64,000 bases of DNA from Streptomyces europaeiscabiei (GTDB taxonomy: Bacteria; Actinomycetota; Actinomycetes; Streptomycetales; Streptomycetaceae): NCBI RefSeq assembly GCF_036346855.1, contig NZ_CP107841.1, positions 4,220,001-4,284,000 of the forward strand, given 5' to 3'. The notes beneath the pieces are model-generated. The model had not been told where the DNA came from and searched no databases. It worked only from the letters and a program-made list of their open reading frames with translations. The translations under genes were made by a program, and so were the position numbers. Of the stretch, positions 55,701 through 63,229 are shown one piece after another (positions within the stretch are counted from its first letter, which is position 1; every line of letters begins with the position of its first letter).

Positions 55701-56591
55701 TCACCCCACGATCGCCACCGGGGCGTCCCACGCGCTGCGGTCGACGGTGATCGTGTGGCCGCCGCGGCTCTCCTTGCTGTTGACCATGTACTGGTGGGCG
55801 CGGTGGTGCCCGGTGTACAGCTTCGGGTCGAACGGCCAGTCGGTGGTCGTCGTGTTGACCTTGTCCCACTTGGCGTACCAGAGGTTGCCCGGCAGGTTCG
55901 TACGGTCGGTGGCGGTGGCGACGGCCTTGGCGCTGGAGCTGCTGAAGCCGTAGAAGCCGGAGCGGTACTGCTTGGCGCCGAGTGCCTTGTGCCAGGCACG
56001 GACGTAGGTGAGCACGGCGTTGTCGCAGGCCGTGTTCGTGGTGTCGTACGCCTCCATGTCGAGGTAGAGCGCGCTGCCCGGCTTCATACCGAGGGCGGCG
56101 GCCTTGGCGACGGCGTCCGCTCCGTCGGCGGCGCCCTGCGAGGTGGCGGTCGACGCGGTGATCTTCTCGGGGCTCGAACCGGTCTGGCAGGGCGGCTGGG
56201 CGCCGACGTAGAGCGGGACGAGCTTCCAGCCCAGGGTGTTGACGGACTTCACCCAGGAGGCGGTGAGTTCGGGCTGGGCGCAGCCGCGGTTCCTGCCGCC
56301 GACGTAGACCGCCGCCGCGCCGTAGAAGCCGGTCTTCCAGGCCTTCATCGCGGACAGGGAGGGAGCCGTGCAGGTGTCGAAGGCGCGGCCCGTGTAGACC
56401 TTGGCGGCGGGCCAGGTGGTGGTCGTGGCCTGGGAGCTCTGCGCGGCGAGCCCGGCTCCGGCGAGGACGGCGGCGCCTGCGGCGGTCCAGGCGATGTATC
56501 TGCGCTTCCGGGACTGCCGGTGGCCGGGACGGCCCGGGTGCCGTCGGCTCGACCCGTCGGATCGACGGTGGCTGTACTGGTTGTCGGACAT
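55701..56591 (-). CDS. Exported DUF1906 (glycoside hydrolase-like) protein
   Basis: 296 residues from the ATG at 56591. Basic N-terminus (about 1-32) and signal or anchor helix (YIAWTAAGAAVLAGAGLAAQ). The DUF1906 domain reads YTGRAFDTCTAPSLSAMKAW, VYVGGRNRGCAQPELTASWV, LGWKLVPLYVGAQPPCQTGS, ALYLDMEAYDTTNTACDNAV (with the conserved DMEAY acidic pair) and LWYAKWDKVNTTTTDWPF. The TIM-barrel fold is related to lysozyme-like GH25 proteins and Rv2525c. Probably binds or cuts cell-wall glycans. Confidence 0.87.
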   Translation of the reverse strand: MSDNQYSHRRSDGSSRRHPGRPGHRQSRKRRYIAWTAAGAAVLAGAGLAAQSSQATTTTWPAAKVYTGRAFDTCTAPSLSAMKAWKTGFYGAAAVYVGGRNRGCAQPELTASWVKSVNTLGWKLVPLYVGAQPPCQTGSSPEKITASTATSQGAADGADAVAKAAALGMKPGSALYLDMEAYDTTNTACDNAVLTYVRAWHKALGAKQYRSGFYGFSSSSAKAVATATDRTNLPGNLWYAKWDKVNTTTTDWPFDPKLYTGHHRAHQYMVNSKESRGGHTITVDRSAWDAPVAIVG

Positions 56592-56722
56592 GTGTGGCCC
56601 CACCCCTTGATCGCTGTGTGCGTCCAGCCAAGCGGTGCCGTCTCCGTGTTCGGGAAACCCCGGCTCTCGACCAAGGCAAGCTTCGGCCAAGGTGGCGCAA
56701 AACATGCGGAACGCCGTCCGCG

Positions 56723-58264
56723 TCAGCCGCGTACCTGCCCCAGCCATTGCAGTGTGCGCCGGACCTCGCCCGCCAGCGGATGGCCCGGCCCGCGCAGCCG
56801 CTCCACGTCCAGCAGCAGGCGGCCCAGGGTCTCGTGGGCGGCGCCGCGGTCGCCGAGGGCGAGGAGCAGGTGGCCTATGCGGCGGCGGACATCGAGGGAG
56901 AGTTCGGGGTCGCCGCCGACGTACTGGTTCTCGTAGTACGGCAGCAGGGAGCGGTACTCGGCGAGGGCCGCGGCCGGTTCGCCGAGCTGTTCGAGGCACT
57001 GGGCGGAGTCGTAGCGGAAGCGCAGTGCCTGGGGGTCGGCCTGGCCGGCCTCGGCGGCGCGCTCGTCGCCGAGGCGGCGCAGCTCGGGCAGGGCCCGGCG
57101 GTACTGGCCGTCGTCCATGAGGGTGGCCGCGTACTGCTTGCGCAGGGTGCGGACCACGGGCGAGTGCTCGCCGTGCTGGGCGGCGGCGGCCGGGAGGATC
57201 GCGCCGAGGATGTCGACGGCCTGGGTGATGCGGCCCTCGCCGAGGAGCCGCTTGACCTCGTCGACGGCGCCCGCCACGTCGGGTTTGTCGGCCGCGGGCG
57301 CCTGGTCGGGCGCGGCCGACGGCTGCGGCGCGGGGATGCGGGCGCGGTCCGGCCAGGGGGCGTGGGGGCGCAGGAAGGGGCGCGTGGGGTCGAGCGGGGA
57401 GCCGGTGGGCATACCGCGCGCGGGCAGCAGCGGGAGGAGTTGTTCGTACGTCTCCTGCGCGGAGGAGGGGCGGTGCTGCGGGTCCTTGGAGAGCAGCCGG
57501 AGGACCAGGGCCTCCAGGTTCTCCGGCACCTCGGGGCGCAGGCGGCGGACGGGGACCGGCGGCTCGTAGAGGTGGCGGTGCAGGACGCCGAGGGCCGTGG
57601 AGCCCGTGAACGGGACGTTCCCGCTGAGCAGTTCGTGTATCAGCACACCGAGGGCGTACAGGTCGGTGTACGGGCCGACCGCGCCGCCCATGGCCTGTTC
57701 GGGGGCCATGTAGGCAGGGCTGCCGATGGGCGAACCGGTGTGGGTCAGGCGGGTGGTGTCGGTGTCCATGACGGAGGCGACGCCGAGGTCGAGGACGGTG
57801 ACCGTGCCGTCCTGCTTGACCATGACGTTCCGCGGCTTGAGGTCGCGGTGGATGATCGGCACCGCGTGCACGGCGGACAGCACCGCGCACAGCTGGGCGG
57901 CGACCGAGACGGCCCACTGCCACGGGTACGGGTCGTGCTCGGCGAGATGGTCGGCGAGGTCGGCCCCGTCGACGTACTGCATGACGAGGAACAGCTCCTC
58001 GTCCTCGCTGCCCGCGTCGTGCACGGTCACCAGGCCGGGGTGGTCGACCTGGGCCGTGACACGGCACTCACGCACGAAGCGGCGCCTCAGCTCGTCGGCC
58101 TCCTGGCCCGCGACCTTGTCCGGGCGCAGCAGTTTCACCGCCACGCGCCGGTCGAGGCGCTGGTCGTACGCCGTCCACACCTGGCCCATGCCGCCCTGTC
58201 CGATGAGCGTGGACAGTTCGTAGCGGCCGGTTATCAGGCGTCCCGTCCCCCGCCCCTGTGTCAC
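56723..58264 (-). CDS. Serine/threonine protein kinase with TPR-like C-terminus
   Basis: 513 residues from the GTG at 58264, overlapping the upstream stop as GTGA. Kinase domain (about 15-280): GQGGMGQVWTAYD, Lys in RRVAVKLLRPDKV, catalytic HRDLKPRNVMV, DLGVASV (DLG where DFG is usual), APEQAMGG and HRPSSAQE. There is no membrane helix and no PASTA domain. The C-terminal 190 residues (VDEVKRLLGEGRITQAVDIL, LRKQYAATLMDDGQYRRALP, CLEQLGEPAAALAEYRSLLP) form about four TPR-like helical pairs. A cytoplasmic kinase recruited by partner proteins is likely. It is coupled to the small membrane protein gene upstream. Confidence 0.9.
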   Translation of the reverse strand: MTQGRGTGRLITGRYELSTLIGQGGMGQVWTAYDQRLDRRVAVKLLRPDKVAGQEADELRRRFVRECRVTAQVDHPGLVTVHDAGSEDEELFLVMQYVDGADLADHLAEHDPYPWQWAVSVAAQLCAVLSAVHAVPIIHRDLKPRNVMVKQDGTVTVLDLGVASVMDTDTTRLTHTGSPIGSPAYMAPEQAMGGAVGPYTDLYALGVLIHELLSGNVPFTGSTALGVLHRHLYEPPVPVRRLRPEVPENLEALVLRLLSKDPQHRPSSAQETYEQLLPLLPARGMPTGSPLDPTRPFLRPHAPWPDRARIPAPQPSAAPDQAPAADKPDVAGAVDEVKRLLGEGRITQAVDILGAILPAAAAQHGEHSPVVRTLRKQYAATLMDDGQYRRALPELRRLGDERAAEAGQADPQALRFRYDSAQCLEQLGEPAAALAEYRSLLPYYENQYVGGDPELSLDVRRRIGHLLLALGDRGAAHETLGRLLLDVERLRGPGHPLAGEVRRTLQWLGQVRG

Positions 58265-58863
58265 CGGTCTCCTTCGTGATTGCGGAGATAGTCACTGAGC
58301 TCGTCGAGCTCGGCGCGCACCTGGTCTATCCGTGCGGGCCCGGGACGCTGCGGCTCCGGGCCGGGCTGGGGCTGCTGCGGGGGCTGCGGCTGGACGGGCG
58401 GCTGCTGGACCGGCGGGGCGGGGGTGTAGGGCTGTGGGACCTGGACCGGCGGGTAGCTGTACCCGGTCTGCTGCGAGTACATCGTGGTCTGGGCGTACGG
58501 CGACGACGGGACCGGCCGAGGGCGGCTGAAGTGACGTATGTCCGCGTACAGGTAGTACGCGACGATGGCCGCGAGTCCGCCGAATAGCAGCCCCATGCCG
58601 ACGTCGCCGCGCCAGGTGGTGAACTCTTCCTCGCCCGGGTCGGTGCCGATGATGTACAGGGTCGCGACGATGTGGACAATCGCCAGGCCGAACAGCCACC
58701 AGTCGCGGGGCCTGCGGGTCACCGAGGCGAGCCGTAGCAGACATGCCCAGGCGAGCAGGCCACAGCTCATGACCGCGACCACCACGAAGATCACACGGAG
58801 TGTGACCTGGCCCCCCTGGTCGGGGCCGGGGGGCGGTGTCGGCGCATAGCCGTGGCCTTGCAT
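58261..58863 (-). CDS. Membrane protein with Pro/Gln-rich tail, coupled to the kinase
   Basis: 200 residues from the ATG at 58863 (AGGAG upstream). Three hydrophobic segments (TLRVIFVVVAVMSCGLLAWA, WWLFGLAIVHIVATLYIIG and GMGLLFGGLAAIVAYYLYAD) are followed by a Pro/Gln/Tyr-rich region (PPVQVPQPYTPAPPVQQPPV) and a short helix at the end (IDQVRAELDELSDYLRNHE). The tail is a good candidate for protein interaction, and the coupled kinase may act on it or be recruited by it. Function unknown. Confidence 0.75.
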   Translation of the reverse strand: MQGHGYAPTPPPGPDQGGQVTLRVIFVVVAVMSCGLLAWACLLRLASVTRRPRDWWLFGLAIVHIVATLYIIGTDPGEEEFTTWRGDVGMGLLFGGLAAIVAYYLYADIRHFSRPRPVPSSPYAQTTMYSQQTGYSYPPVQVPQPYTPAPPVQQPPVQPQPPQQPQPGPEPQRPGPARIDQVRAELDELSDYLRNHEGDR

Positions 58864-59049
58864 GGCTGCTCCTGATGCCTGGTGAGAGCGGACTTTCGAT
58901 GTCGTCCCGAGGGTATCGGTCGACCACGACATGAGGTCCAGGGTTGTGGACAACCGTTGTAGTACCGCAGTGCTGGTCACGCCGCCCGAGGCGGAGTGGT
59001 TCCGTCCGGTAGGCGTGATCGTAGGGGGAGTTCGCGGTGTCGGGCCGCC

Positions 59050-59092
59050 GCGACCGCCCGTCCGCGACCGCCCGTCCGCGATCGCCCCGTCC
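59050..59092. repeat. 14-bp direct repeats, three copies
   Basis: GCGACCGCCCGTCC at 59050 and 59064, then a variant at 59078 with one extra C. A minor tandem expansion in the gap before the methyltransferase gene's 3' end. Confidence 0.8.
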
Positions 59093-59122
59093 GAGGGCTC
59101 CCCGACCGCCCCGTCCGCGTGC

Positions 59123-61150
59123 TCAGTCCGGGACGACCGTGCCGTCCGTCAGTCCGTCGTACATGCCGCGCACGAGGCGTTCGCCGAGGCGGCCGGCCTG
59201 GCGGAGCGCGTCCTCGAAGGCGGCCAGCGCGCGGAACCGTTCGCCGTAGCGGCGCTGCTGGTCCAGGGGGAGCCGGGGCAGTTGGAGGCGGCGTACGTCG
59301 AGGCGGGTCGCGGTGGAGGCATAGCTGCTGGCCTGGCGGCTGTTGGCGGTGCCGCGCAGGAAACCGGCGACGAACCACGCGTCGAGCGCGGCCCGGTCGG
59401 GGCGCAGCAGCGTGAGGTTGCGGCCGAGGGCGGCGCCCGCGGTCTCCTCGTCGATCACCCGCGCGACCCCGCCGCCGCCGAGGACGGGGACGACGACGTC
59501 GCCGGGCTCCACGAGCACGGGGTCCTCACCCGTCTCGGGCAGGGTTCCCGAGGGTGCCGTACCGGCCAGGACGTCGTGATCGGTGAGCACGCGCGGGTGG
59601 GGGCCGCTTCCGCCCGTGCGCAGCACCAGGGCTCCCCCGCGCGCGAGTTCGCCGACCGTGGTGAGCGGCCAGCGGGTGGGCTGCGCGTCCCCGGCGAGCG
59701 GGGGCGTGAGGTCGGCGGCCAGGCGGAGGGTGTCGCCCAGGCGTTCACGCACGGCGGTCAGTTGCTCGGCGCCGCCGCCCGCGGCCGGGGGCGGCAGATG
59801 CCGGGCGGGGGCCAGGTCCACGTCGTCGTCCAGCAGGTCGATGACCGGCACAGGACGGCTGAGTCCCGGCCGCTCCGCCCCTCCGCCCGCCCGCTCGAAG
59901 GGCCGCCAGGCGTCGAGCACGACGGCACGCACCGCCGTCCAGTCGAACCCGCTGCGCCCCTCGTGGACGAGCCGCCCGGTGTCGACGAGCAGCAACTCGG
60001 GCGGCACGGGCGCCTTGCCGGGCCTGCGCAGCACCCACAGGTGCAGCGGGATGTTGTACGGGGGTGCCGCACCGACCGGGAGGGCGATCACGGCACGCAG
60101 GGCGCCCCGGCGCAGCAGGTCGGCGCGGATACGGCGCCCCGAGCGGCGGCTCGCGGCGGCCGGCGGCATCAGCAGGACGGCGGTGCCGCCGTCCTCCAGG
60201 CGAGCCAGCGCGTGCTGCACCCAGGCGAGTTCGGATTCCGTACGGGCCGGGAAGCCGTACTCCCAGCGCGGGTCGTAGGCGAGTTCGTCGTGGCCCCAGT
60301 TGCGCTCGTTGAACGGCGGGTGACACAGGACGGCCTCGGCCCTGAGGTGCTCGTGGGCGTCCGCGCGGAGGCTGTCCCCCGTGGCGGTGCGGACGGTGCT
60401 CTTGGTGCGCAACGCGAGGCGGAGCGCGGTGAGGGCGGCCAGTTCGCGGGAGCTGTCCTGGCCGTACAGCTCCTGGCCGGGGCGGGCGGCGACGGCGCGC
60501 AGGAGGGCGCCGGTGCCGCAGGCCGGGTCGAGCACCGAGCGGGCGGGCCCGGCGAGTTCGGCCATCAGCTCGGCGAGCTCGCCCGGAGTGAGCGTGTACT
60601 GGCGCGGGTTGGCGTCGAGGTGCCGGGCGAGCAGGAACTCGAAGGTCTGCCGCGCTCCCAGGTCTGCCGCGAGTTCGGTGGCGCCGCGCAGCAGCGGGAT
60701 CGAGGGCAGCATCTCGGCGGGTGTCGGCTGGAGTACGGCGGGCTCCCCGGCCGGGCTGAAGCGCGGAGCGAGGACGTCCCGGAGCGGCTCGGGGAGGATC
60801 CGGGCCAGCTGCTCGTCGTCGGGGCACGCGCTCAACTCGAGCCAGGCCAGGGGCCGGTCGTGGAGATACAGCAGGGCGCAGCCCGCGTGCACGAGGGCGG
60901 TGACGGGGCCCTCCGGGTGGCCGGTGACCTGCTGCCAGACGCGCTCCTTCAGGGGCACCTCGGCGAGCTTGCCCTGATCGCGCAGCCACTCCTCGACCTC
61001 GCCGAGCGCGAAGGCCGGGCTGGTCTCTGTGCCACCGACCGGTTTGGGGAAGTCGGCGTGCCGTCGGCGCCAGTTGCTGACGGCGGCGCGACCCACGCCG
61101 GCGAGCCGCGCGATGTCCGCGGCGGTGACCTCTGTCCCGTTCCCCTGCAC
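59123..61150 (-). CDS. HsdM-HsdS-like fusion with an N-terminal helix-turn-helix and altered catalytic motif
   Basis: 675 residues from the GTG at 61150. Residues 1-60 are an excisionase/MerR-like DNA-binding domain (VTAADIARLAGVGRAAVSNW). The middle (about 190-400) is an N6-adenine methyltransferase of the HsdM type with motif I VLDPACGTGALLRAV (from residue 206). Motif IV, normally (N/D/S)PP(F/Y), reads CHPPFNERNWG, with His277 at the catalytic position. The C-terminal 220 residues (TTVGELARGGALVLRTGG, LVEPGDVVVPVLGGGGVARV, LDVRRLQLPRLPLDQQRRYG) match one half of a type I specificity subunit. No restriction subunit is nearby. Methylation may be lost and the protein may act as a sequence-specific DNA-binding factor. 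Confidence 0.85.
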   Translation of the reverse strand: MQGNGTEVTAADIARLAGVGRAAVSNWRRRHADFPKPVGGTETSPAFALGEVEEWLRDQGKLAEVPLKERVWQQVTGHPEGPVTALVHAGCALLYLHDRPLAWLELSACPDDEQLARILPEPLRDVLAPRFSPAGEPAVLQPTPAEMLPSIPLLRGATELAADLGARQTFEFLLARHLDANPRQYTLTPGELAELMAELAGPARSVLDPACGTGALLRAVAARPGQELYGQDSSRELAALTALRLALRTKSTVRTATGDSLRADAHEHLRAEAVLCHPPFNERNWGHDELAYDPRWEYGFPARTESELAWVQHALARLEDGGTAVLLMPPAAASRRSGRRIRADLLRRGALRAVIALPVGAAPPYNIPLHLWVLRRPGKAPVPPELLLVDTGRLVHEGRSGFDWTAVRAVVLDAWRPFERAGGGAERPGLSRPVPVIDLLDDDVDLAPARHLPPPAAGGGAEQLTAVRERLGDTLRLAADLTPPLAGDAQPTRWPLTTVGELARGGALVLRTGGSGPHPRVLTDHDVLAGTAPSGTLPETGEDPVLVEPGDVVVPVLGGGGVARVIDEETAGAALGRNLTLLRPDRAALDAWFVAGFLRGTANSRQASSYASTATRLDVRRLQLPRLPLDQQRRYGERFRALAAFEDALRQAGRLGERLVRGMYDGLTDGTVVPD

Positions 61151-61239
61151 GCGCCCGGCTCCCCTCGTACCTGGTGTGTGACGTCGAGCATACCGACGCA
61201 CGCAAGATCTACCCATACACGCCGTGTACACACTCGACT

Positions 61240-61280
61240 TTGTGAACCGTGTTGACTCGGTTCACAAGCTCTGCTGTGAT
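61240..61280 (+). promoter_or_regulatory. Promoter with palindromic operator between divergent genes
   Basis: TTGTGAACC-N10-GGTTCACAA (61240-61267) spans the -35 box TTGACT (61252-61257). A 17-bp spacer leads to TGTGAT (61275-61280). The promoter points to the small exported protein gene at 61361. The half-site spacing (N10 between 9-bp arms) differs from the Rex operator, so another repressor is likely. Confidence 0.6.
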
Positions 61281-61360
61281 TGACCCATCGAACGACGGGC
61301 CGCCCGATCCGGGTGGTCACACGTCGGCTGCACTGTCACACACCGGGGAGGAGCACAGCC

Positions 61361-61744
61361 ATGGGGATGAAATCCCAGCTCGCACTGAACGCGACGGTCG
61401 GTCTCCTGCTCATCGGTGTGGTCACGACGAACGCCGGTAGCGGTGACACCACCGTGAACGGCCATGATTCAGCCGACCACTTCAAAGCCTTTGTGAACAC
61501 TCACGGCACCTCCGCCGAGAGAGCCGCAGTCTCACATGTCACCGAGGTTCACAGGCCCGCCCCACCGGCGGGCGACACCGACGCCACCGACGTCCACACC
61601 GACTTCGCCGACGGACCACCGGGGGGCGGCACCGGCCCCGCCCGGCTCATCTCCGCGGCGTTCGCCGGCTGGAAGCACGACGAGCGAGGCCGCGTCACGG
61701 TCTACGACTCCGCGGACGAAGTGCTCGACACCCGCACGTACTGA
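61361..61744 (+). CDS. Small exported protein of unknown function
   Basis: 127 residues from the ATG at 61361 (GGGAGGAG seven bases upstream). A signal peptide (MGMKSQLALNATVGLLLIGV) ends near NAGS. The rest is polar with no repeats (DHFKAFVNTHGTSAERAAVS, SAAFAGWKHDERGRVTVYDS). Its promoter carries a palindrome, so it is specifically regulated. No family is recognised. Confidence 0.65.
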   Translation: MGMKSQLALNATVGLLLIGVVTTNAGSGDTTVNGHDSADHFKAFVNTHGTSAERAAVSHVTEVHRPAPPAGDTDATDVHTDFADGPPGGGTGPARLISAAFAGWKHDERGRVTVYDSADEVLDTRTY

Positions 61745-61786
61745 CGCCACCGCTCGGCACCCGCACGTACTGGTGCCACCGCTCGA
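61729..61786. repeat. 29-bp direct duplication at the gene end
   Basis: CACCCGCACGTACTG and the following 14 bases (with two changes) repeat at 61729 and 61758, so the last codons and stop of the upstream gene were duplicated. Confidence 0.75.
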
Positions 61787-61849
61787 CGAACAGCGCGACA
61801 CCACCGCTCGTTTCACGCACCTCACACCGATTCCCAGGGGGGAACTCCC

Positions 61850-62587
61850 ATGCGTCGCACCGCACTCGCCGCTCTCTGCATCACCGCCGTGGCCACCTTC
61901 TCGCTCACCGGCTGCCTGTCCGGCGAGGACAAGGCCGACGGCCCGTTCGCCGGGCTGACCGGTGGCGAGATCGCCGACAAGGCCGTGAAGGCCACCTCGG
62001 AGGCCGACTCCCTCCGGATGAAGGGCGAGATCCAGGACGAGTCGGCCGGCGGCACGGTCCAGATGGACATGGCCATGAACAAGAAGGGCGACTGCGCCGG
62101 CACGATGAGCATGGGCGGCGACGGCGAGGCCGAGCTGATCAAGGTCGGCGACACCCTCTACATGAAGTACGACGAGGCGTTCCTGCGCGCCCAGTCGAAG
62201 GACTCCTCCAAGGAGGAGGCCGACATGGTCGTCGACATGCTCGCCGGCAAGTGGACCAAGACGTCAGCGGCCGCCGAGGACTCCAAGGACATCGCGAGCT
62301 TCTGCGACCTCGACACGGTCCTCGCCGACTTCGAGGACGTCAACTCCGACGCCACACGCGGCAAGACCGCCGAGGTCGAAGGCACCCCCGCGATCGTCCT
62401 CAGCGAGAAGGACGGCAAGGACAGTTACACCCTGTACGTCGCCACCAAGGGCGAGCCGTACCTCCTGCGGGTCGTCAGCAAGTCCGCCAAGGAGCCCGGC
62501 GACCTCGTCTTCACCGACTACGACAAGCCGGTGCCGGCCAAGGCACCCAAGGGCAAGGTCATCGACCTGGACAAGGACTTCGGCTGA
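61850..62587 (+). CDS. Exported lipoprotein, LppX/LprG-like fold candidate
   Basis: 245 residues from the ATG at 61850. The lipobox LTGC follows a clear signal sequence (MRRTALAALCITAVATFSLT). The mature part starts GEDKADGPFAGLTGGEIADK, then AVKATSEADSLRMKGEIQDE, a sensing-like region with KVGDTLYMKYDEAFL, and EGTPAIVLSEKDGKDSYTLY. This order (helix, antiparallel sheet, Tyr-Met-Lys edge) is like the actinobacterial LppX/LprG lipid-binding lipoproteins. The similarity is structural in style only, so the role remains open. Confidence 0.75.
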   Translation: MRRTALAALCITAVATFSLTGCLSGEDKADGPFAGLTGGEIADKAVKATSEADSLRMKGEIQDESAGGTVQMDMAMNKKGDCAGTMSMGGDGEAELIKVGDTLYMKYDEAFLRAQSKDSSKEEADMVVDMLAGKWTKTSAAAEDSKDIASFCDLDTVLADFEDVNSDATRGKTAEVEGTPAIVLSEKDGKDSYTLYVATKGEPYLLRVVSKSAKEPGDLVFTDYDKPVPAKAPKGKVIDLDKDFG

Positions 62588-62620
62588 CACCCCTCCCCTC
62601 GCGGCGGCACCGCGACGGCC

Positions 62621-63139
62621 TCAGTCCGCGTGAAAGCGGGCCGGGGCCTTCGTCGGGTTGCCGCCGGTGGGGAGCTTCTGCTCCGGGCAACTGCTCAGGA
62701 CGCGCTCCATGGCGGCCTGTTCGGCGGAGGTGACCCAGAGGCCGTACTTCGTCTTCACCGCGACCTGCGCGGCCACATAGGTGCAGCGGTACGCCTTGTT
62801 GGGCGGGAGCCAGGTGGCCGTGTCACCGTCGCCCTTGCCGCGGTTGGTGCCGGAGTCGACCGCGAGGAGGTTGAGCGGGTCGTTGGCCAGGGCTATGCGC
62901 TTGCTGTCGTCCCATTGCTGGGCGCCCTTCTGCCAGGCGTCGGAGAGGGCCACTATGTGGTCCACGTCGATCTTGCTACGGCCCCGGACGTACGGCACGT
63001 CCTCGCCGGTGTACGGGTCCGGGTCGAGCACACCGGAGACCACCGTGCAGTCGCCGTCCCGGAACTTCACGTCGTCCAGGTCGCGCTTGAGTATGTCGTC
63101 ACGGGTTATCTGCATGCCCTTCTTCCCCGCGAGAGACAT
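62621..63139 (-). pseudogene. HNH endonuclease (DUF1524) gene, 5' end lost
   Basis: The C-terminal 160 residues are a complete DUF1524 nuclease core: DDILKRDLDDVKFRDG, IDVDHIVALSDAWQKGAQQW (metal-binding Asp-His), DPLNLLAVDSGTNRGKGDGD and WLPPNKAYRCTYVAAQVAVK. Relatives are 210-230 residues, with a signal peptide and a YSR...GCDTR block before this part. Here only MSLAGKKGMQIT precedes it and the upstream DNA does not continue the family. The break is near 63125-63135, where the recombinase element begins. A short functional form from the ATG at 63139 cannot be excluded. Confidence 0.7.
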
Positions 63140-63229
63140 GAGTGACAGCCGTGTCCTCTCTCTGTCTCTCTCCGTTATCTGCCATACCGAGAGGCACATG
63201 GGTGACATACCTGAGAGAGGGATGAATCA

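Noticed and set aside
61240..61267. Rex operator upstream of the small exported protein
   Set aside because: The arms look Rex-like (TTGTGAA/TTCACAA) but are separated by 14 bases rather than four, so the spacing does not fit a Rex dimer.
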